Below, one piece after another: positions 36,160 through 46,054 of a DNA stretch of 64,000 bases (positions are counted from its first letter, which is position 1; each line of letters opens with the position of its first letter). The DNA is taken from the NCBI GenBank assembly GCA_000320545.1, contig ADNK01000765.1, positions 1 to 64,000 of the forward strand, in the 5' to 3' direction. Made by a program: the position numbers and the translations under genes. A model generated the notes under the pieces. It made no database searches. It was not told the DNA's origin and saw only the letters and a program-made list of their open reading frames with translations. This DNA is from Bigelowiella natans CCMP2755 (Eukaryota; Cercozoa; Chlorarachniophyceae).

Positions 36160-38057
36160 GTTGCTCTTCTTACGATGAGCTCCTTGATGACGACGATAGC
36201 TGCTAGTGCCTTCTTCAGCGAGACGTGATATTCCCACTCCTGTTATTACTGTCGTCGTCGTTGATTGCGTATTGCCATCTACAATTTTCACAATGAATCA
36301 ATTCATGCCTCTATCTTGTCGCATCGGACAACATTATCATCATTATTGTCATCATTATCATCATTATCATCATCTTCGTCTTCCCACCCACCCGAAAGGC
36401 TACTTTTCCGGCAAACACAGTCGATTTGTGAGGACACTATCTTTAAACTGGTCGTTGGCACATCCCTCATCTTCTCCTCCCCTCCCCCTCCCGTGACACA
36501 CTAAAATGCCAATATAACGATTCCGCTTCAGTCAAAATACTAGCTCAAGGACGAGGCTGCGAGAGTTGAGAGTGACATGCACACGTTATTGGCATCATCG
36601 TATGCCTCTCGGCCTCTTTCTTCAGTGTTTTTAAGAGTTAGATATGAGTGAGTAGTTGAGTTATTGATACTAATTGATTGATTGCGGTTGGTTGATTGAT
36701 TGGTCATCTGGGCAGGTGAACCAGAAGATACAGCTGCTCATGGCCCTAGCCTTAGACGTCGACTGGGTTGTAATTGAATGATCGTCATCATCACCATCGC
36801 CACCACCACCATCTCTTACTTATTGAACATATAATAGGCTCCCTCCACGCCTCCGATATCAGAGCCGCATGACTATGTGACCGACGTGATAACGTACCTG
36901 ACGACCACCTTCATCTCCCTCCAGAAGCTTCCATCGTCGATCCGGGAGAACGTACCTGTGGCTGGCTTCACGCTGATCACAGAGTACTACATGGAAATCT
37001 TCAGCGGTATTAGTGGTAGCGGCAGTAGCAGCAGTGGTAGCGGGGGTAGCAGCGGCAGCAGGAGGGCGTGCAGATTCAACATGTATGGAATTTGTAACCT
37101 GTCGTGCGACCTGAAAGCTCTGGAGCACTTCGCAAAGGCGCAGGCCGTCCCAAACCTTCACAATGCCTTTCGGAATATCCGCCAGGTAATTACTTACTGC
37201 TGCTACTCTTCCTCCTCCTCCTCCTCCTCCTCCTCCTCCTCTTCCTCCTCCTATCTACCAAAACTGCTGCTACCAAATATCTGCAGCTACAGCTTGACGA
37301 TGAAGTATTAACGCGGCTCTCGCGCCCAAGAATGAAACACACTCATACAGACGCGTACCGCAGCTTGATGGTGGGCATTACCAACGCCGCTCGCTTGATT
37401 TATGTATTGTCTAACGAATAGATCGTCGACATGCTGCTCACTGGCAAGATACTGGACCTATCATCACAGATAAAGTTAGAGATGAGGACGAATTTCAAGA
37501 ACACGGAAGAGAGTGACAAGTATTAATTGAAGCAGAACAGCAGCAGCAATAGCAGTAGTAGTAGTAACAATGCAAACAGCGTTTGTAGGTGTTCGGTCTC
37601 AGATTTTCGTTACTTGACCACTCCCTCCTTATTCTCCCACCCCCCTCTCCTTCTCTCTCTCTCTCTCTCTCTCTCCCTCCCTCCCTCTCTGCCTGTCTGA
37701 CTGTCTACCTTTCTCTTGTTTAGTATCTTCTCTTTCTCCTCTCTCATATTCTCCGTCACTTGTATTCATTTTATGTAATCGCGAGTTTCATGATAGTGAT
37801 CTTGTGTACCAATTGATATTTCTGATTTCTAGAATTGCTTCAATCGGCGAGATGAAAAGGTGAAGTTTGGTTTAACATCGTCTCCTCCTTTCTTATGATG
37901 TGCAGCCTCGCCAGTAGCTAAATTTGTTCTCTTGTTGGGTCCCCCCTTTTATGTATGCAGACTAGTGATGATCTTAGGGAACTACAAGACGTTGAAAAGG
38001 AAAGAGGCAAACATACTACCCATAGAGGTCGGAACGGAGTTTCTATCGACGATGCAG

Positions 38058-38100
<43 letters not shown>

Positions 38101-38315
38101 TATTACGCATAAATATCGAACTTATCGACAGTTGTTATGCAGTACATATGTCTACTGTTTTATGTTCGAGATGCTGTCCACAAAGCAAAAGTTTGCTGAT
38201 GTTGGGGTGTTTATAATGATTTTAGGTCCGCAACCTTAGCAGTAGAGACGTCTCCAATGCAATGAAAAGATTGAAGGCTAAAATTAGAGCAATGGAAAAG
38301 CGAGGCGCATCGTAA
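25591..38315 (+). CDS. SEC15: Exocyst complex subunit Sec15
   Basis: About 28 exons over 12.7 kb. Sec15 links Rab GTPases on secretory vesicles to the exocyst tether at the plasma membrane. Exons read: 25591-25634, 25807-26064, 26123-26168, 26240-26302, 26375-26476, about 26728-26860, 27484-27590, 28236-28313, 28406-28453, 28682-28720, 28842-28896, 29179-29231, 29450-29514, 32830-32879, 33177-33231, 33774-33889, 34068-34200, 34344-34536, 34827-34866, 35044-35181, 35479-36065, about 36552-36600, 36716-36766, 36838-37185, 37422-37519, 37833-37859, 37961-38027, 38226-38315. Family marks: YSHLYDSLRVMDLLGEQERF; MMPFSIL/VPRVCAILSDF; VALNASYLIQACSWLEAYI; VNQKIQLLMALALDVDW; PHDYVTDVITYLTTTFISL; FNMYGICNLSCDLKALEHFA. 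Exons between 29.5 and 32.8 kb were not found. Ala, Thr, Gly, Gln and Lys runs are inserted in coding exons. The start at 25591 is the first ATG before the first in-phase donor. Confidence 0.88.
25743..25780. repeat. (CT)n microsatellite before an acceptor
   Basis: Nineteen CT units in the first Sec15 intron, 26 bases before the acceptor at 25806. It probably acts as part of the polypyrimidine tract. Confidence 0.95.
27032..27116. repeat. (CT)n then (GT)n microsatellite
   Basis: A CT tract, a short spacer and a GT tract in a Sec15 intron. Confidence 0.95.
27640..27690. repeat. (GAT)n microsatellite
   Basis: About fifteen GAT units in a Sec15 intron. The complement reads as poly-His, which is not a gene. 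Confidence 0.95.
29609..29667. repeat. (CA)n/(GA)n compound microsatellite
   Basis: CA units switch to GA units without a spacer, in a Sec15 intron. Confidence 0.95.
31898..31980. repeat. (CT)n then (CA)n microsatellite
   Basis: About 80 bases of CT followed by CA units in the unresolved Sec15 region. Confidence 0.95.
33390..33690. repeat. (CT)n and (AT)n/(CA)n microsatellites
   Basis: CT units at 33390-33423 and AT running into CA at 33654-33690, within one Sec15 intron. Confidence 0.9.
35365..35426. repeat. (CA)n/(GA)n compound microsatellite
   Basis: The same CA-to-GA structure as at 29609, just before the acceptor of the repeat-rich Sec15 exon at 35479. Confidence 0.95.
38060..38097. 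repeat. (GT)n microsatellite
   Basis: Nineteen GT units in the last Sec15 intron. Confidence 0.95.
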
Positions 38316-40241
38316 ATTCTAGTTACGCATGCCCGTAATGATGTAGCCATGTCTAGATGCTTTTGACTTAAAAGCGACTGAACATTGATAAGATTGGCAT
38401 TCATTCGCCAGACTTCGAGTGCAGAAATTGTTGCGATGGTGACCGCCACAGTGCTGTGTTCACTGTCTTGTGGGCCATTAGAGCAGCCAAGCTGACGCAA
38501 GCTAGCAAGTTATCACGCACAACGCTACGCACTTCACGCGCAAGCACAAAGGTCAGGAACGTCCAGACGTCCAGTCGCCTCCACTGCATGGTCCAACACG
38601 TCTAGACGTGCATGTCACAGTGCATGAACACATCTGGACACAGCTAGACAGCTCTAGAGCTAGACAGCCGCAGACAGCAAAGATGATGACACCATGCTAG
38701 CATGGTCATGTGCAGTCTAGCAGTGCGTGCTGGCTAGCTGGCACCACTCTGGCACTGCTATGTACAGCTAGACTGCTGCACTGCTAGACTGGCGCTAGCT
38801 AGCTAGCTAGCTGGCTAGCTAGCCAGGCTAGCTAGCTAGAAGGCGCACTGCTGGCTAGACTGTCCACACCGACGTGCACCTGCTAGCCTGGCGCACGGAC
38901 AGACAGGGCCCGGCCGGGAAACGCACGGGGCACGCCTGCCAGCACGGCGGTCGGGTGCTCCAGTCCAGCAGTGCTGCTCACTTCCTCACTTGCTCACTTG
39001 CTGCACGCGCTGGCGCGCACGACAATGCTGCTGGCTAGATGGTCACCACAGAAAACACGCTGTGCAGCATGTTCTAGATGTTGCCTAGATCACGCTGTGC
39101 ACACGAAATGGGCTGCTACTGGACTGAGCGACCGTCCGCTAGACGCAGATCGTGCATCCAGATGTCGTCGTGCGCATCGCCGCAGCGATCGTGCAAAGTT
39201 GCATTGCCAGGTTGTTTTCGTGCAATGAGCTGGCAAGGACAGCCACGCACGTCGACGCACACCACATTGCATCTAGATTTCTTCAGGGCGAGATGGTGCA
39301 GTGTGACACTGTCACGGACTCAGACGCAGTCCCCCATCCCCCCACCCACCGGGCTAGCTGTGCAGGGTCTGTCTCGAAGAAGATGGTGTCTTGCAATGCA
39401 AAAAAATGTTGATGGGTTTTGCGGGGCTCGAGACACTCTCGGTGGTCTCAGAACTTTCTCCATTTTTCTGTCGCTTATCGCCTTTCTCTCTTGGATGATG
39501 GATTCGATCCTACCGGGTACGCTCGACATCTCGATTTGAATTGCGCCGTTCCAAGACTCACCTCATCTCAACATGAATCGCATCAGAATTCAAAAGGACA
39601 TATTTTCAGATTTTCCGAGGAAGAAAGCACTGTCTCTTTATGAAATTACATCACAATCGAATATTTTTTAATATTTTTTAGCGAATGTGGCAATCTGATC
39701 GTGTGTACATGTGATGGTACATCCCATTGCTTAAAAATTACCCCCCTTCGCCCCTCTTTTGATCCTGCACCCCTATTTTCTTGCTGTAATCAGAATCAAA
39801 TCTGTGTTCTTCAATATTTTACTTTGGCAAATGTCCTTAGTGTCACATACCTTTACTGAAATTCTTCATGTCGTCATATTAAAGTTTATAAAAATCTGCA
39901 AGATTTCTCCCGACAATGAAAAAGAAGAATACTTACAGATCATTCGCTAAAAATGGCTTGAACTACCATGATTTTGATAGTCGAAGGTGAGAATCCCGGG
40001 GATAATTAAATATTAAAAAACAATGGAATTACCTTCTGCGTCAAGGATTTCTGGTTGTCACACAAGCAAAACAGAAATTCATCTCTTTAAATCACATAAC
40101 TCAACTCTTCCCCCCCCCTTGCCCCCGAAACCTCGCGAGGTTTGAAAATCCATCATGAAATGGATGTTATAAACTCTAATAGCTTCTAGATCTAGTTTTT
40201 TTTCCAAATTAAAAGGAGAAATCTAATTGCTATGTGACAAA
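38316..40241. other. Intergenic region with a CTAG/GCTAGC-rich island
   Basis: The first 900 bases are GC-rich and built from short CTAG, CTAGA and GCTAGC words, densest at 38700-38850, where near-perfect (GCTA)n occurs. The words read nearly the same on both strands. After about 39540 the sequence becomes AT-rich, with a direct repeat of ATATTTTTTA at 39660-39680. One long open frame at 39078-39539 has no recognisable domain. I see no supported gene. Confidence 0.5.
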
Positions 40242-41470
40242 ATGCCCAGAAATAATCCATTTCGGGGACATAGAGAGCCCGGATCATTGCACAGAATGAC
40301 TGATAAGTTACTGTCGAAGACTAAAAAGCTCGTGAAGTACTTGAGCAGTGCCGTTCAAGATACTGAATGCGATGAGGAGGTGCATATTCCTGCACGGTAG
40401 TGGTAGTGATAATGACATTTCATCAATTTTCTATTCCTATAGGCTAGCTTGTCTATTTACATTCACCTGCAGAAAGCGGCCAGTGTGTTGATGAACCAGG
40501 TACTGGTAGCATCAGATACCCAAATATCTATTACCCTTGTAACATTCTCTTGCGCATCGAATAATCAGCAAATAAAGCATGAGACGAAATCCAAGGAGGA
40601 AGACAACAAGAGGATGTCAAATTTTTCCAGTGGGCTCATCGCACCTCCTCAGGTCTTCAAAAATTCATCCACTTGCAGCAGACTATTTTGCATCCCTTAT
40701 AAATATGTTCCTTACTAAAGGTGTGGTTTCGTATCACGTATTCGTCGACAATGGTAGTTCCTGAAAACTCAAATGTAGGTAATAGGAGAAGTGGTCTCTC
40801 TTGGCCAGTCATTTGAAGCAGTATTTTGTAATTCGCTGAGGACTAGAATGAATTCACATTTTTTTTTATTTTGTTTAGTCGAACAAATCATTCCGATCAT
40901 CAATTTTGCGGTCGTCCAGAATCAGAAAATGAGAATAGGTGACTTCTCTTATATTTGTTAGTAGTGGACATAATTAAACCTTGAATTGTGTCGTACCAGG
41001 AGGGATGCTATTCTGTGACGTAGTTGATGGAAGGGTCATTCAGGTAACCAAGTGATCTTGCGCATTACTCTTCGTAGTATTTAAATCCCCCAGCAGTGGC
41101 ATTCCTCATCCATGGCGATCCATGATGAAACAGGTGCTGGAGGGAGAGAGGGCGACAGTTCAAGCATTGTACACCAAAATTGATAAGGACAAAAGACACA
41201 CGAATGTGCAAGTGCTAAAAGAAGAGACGGTTCGCGAACGGTAACATGCTTTTAAGAACCTCTATATAATCACCCAATAACAAAATCACGTGATTGCTTT
41301 TCACAGGAAATATCAATCGTGGGGGATGCAATTCGCTCAGTCGGAGGAGGATTGGGAAACTGTCGTCAAAATTATTCGCCAAGAGAGGCAGAAAGGTTAA
41401 TTTTACTAACATTTTTGTGGGAGGTGTGGCTCAAAGAAATGATACATCCGTCAGGACTAGCACGCGATAA
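40242..41470 (+). CDS. Unrecognised intron-containing gene
   Basis: Consistent exons are 40242-40379 (MPRNNPFRGH start), 40443-40499, 40569-40652, 40879-40938, 41000-41043, about 41125-41240, 41307-41395 and a terminal piece from about 41423 to TAA at 41468-41470. Several junctions keep phase, but those at 40652/40879 and 41043/41125 do not, so at least one exon is missing. The protein is charged and probably helical: DKLLSKTKKLVKYLSSA, HETKSKEEDNKRMSNF, QIIPIINFAVVQNQKM, QVLEGERATVQALYTKIDK, EEDWETVVKIIRQERQK. I recognise no domain. The splice sites and the amino-acid make-up of the exons argue for a real gene, and no function is proposed. Confidence 0.6.
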
Positions 41471-42194
41471 GGCCGTTACCGACCTTGGTACGTTGTCTGA
41501 TGATGACGAGCCCGTATCTGCAGTTCAGACCCTTGGGTCACTGTCTGGGTGTTCGGAGGAGAAGCAGAAGGTCTTGTCTTAAAGCGTTTCTATCCTTGTA
41601 GCAAATTAATTCACTATCCTACCGGCGCCTGCACATCACTGCTCGTAATGCTGCAGAGAAGTGGTTATGCAAATGGGAGTCGTTGTATATTTGTCAATAA
41701 TAATAAAGTCTAGAGAAATGATATCTAAATTGGTCACTCTTGAGCTGCTATTCAAGAGAGGGACCAAACTCAGCTATATCGCCGGCCGAAATATTGCCGA
41801 GTCACCACAAATAAACGCTATGCATGCATTCAAATACACACATGTCTTAGTTGTGGTGTGGAGGTGCGCGATAGACAGCGGCGGCACACATGCACACAAT
41901 GTATCAGCTGTCGTTGTTAGTAGCTGCGCATCGTGTAGGTGCTAACGTAGTGTAGCGCAAGCCCTTCAGCTATAGATGTGCAGACATGCATTGTCTAGAT
42001 TGTGTCTATTAATTAACTAGCTACATTTAGAACAGAACATTAAAGCACTGTGCTGATTAGTACTACGAAATGTGAAAGTCTACATTCGTTGCGTTAATTG
42101 CGGTTTTCCACAACCATTCACTTACAGCAAGATCATCAGCTAGTCTCGAAAATCGTCTTGATTTTTCGTCAATAAATAGTGATCCTAACATTTT
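41471..42194. other. Spacer between two convergent genes
   Basis: The open frame over 41423-41580 (SGLARDKAVTDLGTLSDDDE) may be an alternative 3' end of the upstream gene. The remainder is AT-rich, and nothing further is supported. Confidence 0.4.
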
Positions 42195-42966
42195 TTAAAT
42201 ACGAACACTGATATGTTGAAGTGTAACATTTTCAAACCCGAACATGAAGATATTATGCACGGGACCTGGGGGAGCCTCTTCGTTTGTGCACGCGCTGAGG
42301 ATCGACAAAGCACCTTGTTCGCAAGTTTTAAAGATTCTCGGATATATCTCACGAGCCTAAAATTTGTGCATACACTTGACATCACACATCGCACAATGCA
42401 CGAAGAGCGTTGACACGCACAGTCTAGATGATACCTGCCATTTGCTCTTTTCAGGAGAATATCTCCAGATGTCTGAAGCAACTGCACCGGGATTGACGCT
42501 ATGAGAGATTATCTTGTCGGAAACGTCCAAAGCCTCCAGTCTAATACGGACCATGGAACTCAGCGTGAGGTGTCCCATCCTCATCAAAACCACGCCAAAA
42601 AAATAAACTTCAAGCTTCGTTTCACAGACATCCTACTTCATTGAACTACCTCTTATTTAGTGAACGAGTCAGCACGTGCATGAAGAGTTTCGACCGCTTA
42701 TATTCGCCTCCTATAGTTAATGAGCATGTACAGTACTTTCTCACTATCACCACCACAACCACCACCATCATTATTATTATCATAATCAATCACTTTTCTT
42801 ATCAGCAGTGCGTGCGCTAATACCATCCAATTCCCGATCAGTTTTGCGCCATACTGTGGAGTCCAGTTCATTTAATTTATAACCTGTGTGGCAGCAGAGA
42901 AGCTCTGATCTTCCAGACGAGTATGAATATGAGTGTGAACACTACACATTATAAAATGATACATAC

Positions 42967-43001
<35 letters not shown>

Positions 43002-43506
43002 TTCATATAGCCATTATTTCAGATGAACGCGTGACTGACTTGCTAGCCAATGGACCCCAGAGGAAAGGTTAATCACACGTGATATCTCACCTAAGACGAA
43101 ACCATAGCAGTATTATCGTCTAAACCATCATCATGATCACCATCATGGCGAGCACGAATATTCGTGCGATCCGTATACTTGAAGATAATCAAGCGCGCGC
43201 ACCCGCAAGCCAAACAACCTGTCTCAACTGCTCCGGCAAGGAGGGCAGGCAGCAGCAACATAGTCAGCTTAAAATGGCCCAGGAAGTTCACGCCGAAATT
43301 GAGCTCGATCCCATCCTTTCATGAGTTATTCGTAGCGAGTGCGTTACGGGCTATCTGCTATTCTTCACGTTCCTCTCCGTCCACAATCATGATCCTGTAC
43401 TGTGTATGTGTGTGATTGAGTACCTTGGTTATTCCGCCAGCTCCACCTCCTCCGTACCTGAGAAAGTGGAGGAGAGGAAGATGAACCACTCTTCCTCCCC
43501 TGGCGA

Positions 43507-43552
<46 letters not shown>

Positions 43553-44782
43553 ATATTTCTCGGAGATGCATGTGGGAGCACATCGGTACGTACCCAGCAT
43601 TATTGATGAGGATTGAAATGTTTGGGGCTTTCTTGTGCAATTCCTGAAGCATTGTACAACACAACAAGCAACAACCCATGTAATGACGACGACATCAAAA
43701 TTATGATAGAAACAACAAAATTGGCGCCTACGGAGACAAAGCCGTCGACAGACGAGAGGGAGGCAAGATCCAATTCCACGGCGTCGACTAGAGCGCCTTC
43801 ACCCACCTACGATTAACACCGGGCCAGTCTTTACTCTATACTATTCGGAGGCGAAACAACTACGAAGCAGGGACGGCAAGCGTACTTCGTTTTTGATGTA
43901 TGAGACGGCATCTTTGGCCTTTTTGGCGTCGCGACATGCTAGAACTACTCGGGCTCCCCTGAAAATTAGAAGCGCCGTGAAGAACATGTGAAAAAGCACG
44001 CAAGAGACTCTACCTCGCTGCCAATCCCAGAGCAGCTTCTCTTCCAATTCCAGTGTTTGCCCCGGTGATAACACACGTCTTGCCCTAACGCAAAGACGCA
44101 CGGGGGTTACGAAAAGAAGCTTAGGGTTTTTCATTAGAGGAAAGTGCTTAACGAATAGCCTACCTTGAAAGATTGATTCGCCTCTGCCTTCTGACCATCT
44201 GGCGTGTTGAGCAGGCGTTTGCGGTGGCGCCGCCTCAGCAATCGGTTGCGCGCCAGAGACCTGCCATAGCGGATTCGTTAAATAGCGATAACGATATGTC
44301 CGTGCAGTTTAATTAAAAAACACACGTCATCACCATGTCACATCGTAAAGGACGTGAAGAGCACCGAACCGCTCCTTTGCACTTGCATCCATTTCTGTCC
44401 TTACGCTCCTCAAGAGCGGGAGACGCCTATTTAGTATTCTTGGTCCTTTTATTATTACCCCCCTACTTCCTTGTAGGGTATTGCTGGTGCGGCGATTCCC
44501 CGACAGTCCAGAGAGGCCGCAGTAATAGCTGACTATACATAGAAATACCAGACCCATCCGCATTGCTGCAAACATGTTCCTTTGACCCCGTTTCCTTGTC
44601 CGTGCCCTGGACAGCATCTTCGGCGAGGATGATGCTTCTGAACCTCGAGGCATTCCGGCCCTCTCCCGTGCAAGTTTGAAATCCTCTACGACGTCATCAG
44701 CCTTGACCTCCCTTCTTTTTGTTCCGTCGTAGCAGGCGAATGTCACAGCCGACACTATGGCGGTGGTTATGACGATCACCAT
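42195..44782 (-). CDS. Short-chain dehydrogenase/reductase, retinol-dehydrogenase-like
   Basis: Exons: about 44462-44782, 44164-44260, 44014-44084, 43886-43958, 43732-43806, 43594-43643, 43424-43457, 43219-43315, 43040-43090, 42884-42909, 42794-42853, 42435 to about 42553, 42195-42356. The N-terminal exon has a hydrophobic helix (MGLVFLCIVSYYCGLSG) that could anchor it in a membrane. The Rossmann fold is clear: GKTCVITGANTGIGREAALG (NAD(P)-binding TGxxxGIG), ARVVLACRD, DLASLSSVDGF, ISILINNAG, FGVNFLGHFKLT, VINLSSGVHWLA with the catalytic Ser, HSVNPGAVASDIWR and CEQGALSILSACTN. Family members oxidise or reduce retinoids, steroids or lipid carbonyls with NADP(H). The active-site Tyr-x-x-x-Lys is odd: the exon at 42794-42853 reads YGAKLIGNW, with only two residues between Tyr and Lys. 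Junctions at 44462/44260 and 42794/42553 are not resolved. Confidence 0.85.
42968..42999. repeat. (AT)n tract
   Basis: An AT dinucleotide run in an SDR intron. Confidence 0.9.
43509..43548. repeat. (AT)n tract
   Basis: Twenty TA units in another SDR intron. Confidence 0.95.
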
Positions 44783-45095
44783 CGCCGTCGTGGATGCTGT
44801 GGGGTGGGAGGGGACCGCCGAGTGGGTGAGTGGGGTGTGCGGGCAGCTGGAAATGACGCTGGGACTGACAAAATATCAGGAGAGCTCAGAGCTGCGTCTG
44901 GGTGTCGGTCTCTCGGTTCGTCGGTCGGTCTATCGTTTCGGTCGGGAAATTAGGATATTTTCGGGTTTATTATTTCCTCGAGTTATTCTGGCAACTTACG
45001 ATCACGCCCTTGGATATTCTGTGGTTTTTCTACAATAAACTTACATTTTACGATAAATAGATTATGTTTTATTTCCTGTTTTCGTCATTGCTATT

Positions 45096-45137
<42 letters not shown>

Positions 45138-45452
45138 GGGTGGTGTTGTTGTAGCAGTGGTCGGTGTTGTTCGAAAGTCTCTGCTGGCATTGCAGAGTGG
45201 TCGGGTACCCCCCATGGTTGGTGCACTCAGCTATCCCTAATCCCTAATTCGACCAAGCCGAGCGAATTGCAAATATTTACAGAAATGTCCTTGATTATAC
45301 CTCTGCGACATGTCCGAATTACTATCTATGACAAAATCCTACGTTGTCCGGCATCTCTCATCTCGCAAACCTCGGAGTGGAAGGAGTACCATCCCGAGGT
45401 GTGGCCTTCATCACGCTCCTCCTCCCCAAGAGGCTCGGCTTCCATAGCGACT
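44783..45452. promoter_or_regulatory. Divergent spacer with a (TTG)n tract
   Basis: This spacer lies between the SDR start and the signal-peptide frame starting at 45453, facing away from each other, so it may hold both promoters. It contains TTG units at 45099-45138. No specific element could be named. Confidence 0.4.
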
Positions 45453-45797
45453 ATGACTGCCATGATGACAGCTATACTATTGGCTGTCGTCTTCATTCTA
45501 GTGGCCAGTTTTGCTCCGCAGACGGCCCGTCATCCAGGAGTAGTAGCACCACAACAGATGAAACTCTCGCTTACAAGAGCTGCCCGCCTCCTTTCGCCAG
45601 GGTCTACATTTAACCCAAAAGCCTCTTTAAGGGGCGAACAAGCGCGACTGGTATCTTCAAGGCTTACGACGCAGCCCCTTATGATGGAAGTGATGCAGCC
45701 GAGGCACATAGGGGTATCCCCGAAGAGGCGAGCCGCCAGAAAGAAGAATGGAAAGTTTTCTGTCGGAAGCATTTTTAGAATGGTTTGTGCTCATTAA
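45453..45797 (+). CDS. Signal-peptide frame with plastid-import-like motif (possible first exon of the lipid kinase)
   Basis: The frame begins at 45453 with a hydrophobic signal sequence ending VFILVASFAPQTARHPG. The ASFAP is close to the ASAFAP motif of algae with secondary plastids, where the Phe after the signal-peptide cleavage site directs import. A Ser/Arg-rich transit-like stretch follows (MKLSLTRAARLLSPGS), then a basic end (SPKRRAARKKNGKFSVGS). Left as a single exon it stops at 45797, giving 114 residues with no known domain. A donor (ATG|GTTTGT) after 45782 is in phase 0. It would splice exactly in frame to the acceptor before 46055, the first lipid-kinase exon, making this the targeting region of that enzyme. 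The first option is a small plastid protein; the second is the kinase presequence. Confidence 0.5.
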   Translation: MTAMMTAILLAVVFILVASFAPQTARHPGVVAPQQMKLSLTRAARLLSPGSTFNPKASLRGEQARLVSSRLTTQPLMMEVMQPRHIGVSPKRRAARKKNGKFSVGSIFRMVCAH

Positions 45798-46054
45798 ATC
45801 CCATTATAAGATTTCGATATTTATAGCCCGTATACCAATAGTGATGAGTTATACTGCGTTCATTGTGTAAGTGTTGAAGAACAACGTTGTGCAAATATCA
45901 GAACACATGCAAACACACACATACACCCAACAATCTATATCAATTTTATGCATACGTGTATGTGCATGCAGTTGCATATACAAATATGGCACAGTACACG
46001 GGAAGATCGTGAGATAGATAGGGAGAGAGAGAAACATTGTCTTGCATACGACAG

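Noticed and set aside
39078-39539. A 153-codon frame in the CTAG-rich spacer
   Set aside because: It is Cys/Ser/Arg-rich without a domain; three overlapping frames are equally open, so chance in GC-rich DNA is likely.
44757-45038. Plus-strand frame of 93 codons
   Set aside because: It starts antisense to the first SDR exon and has no domain.
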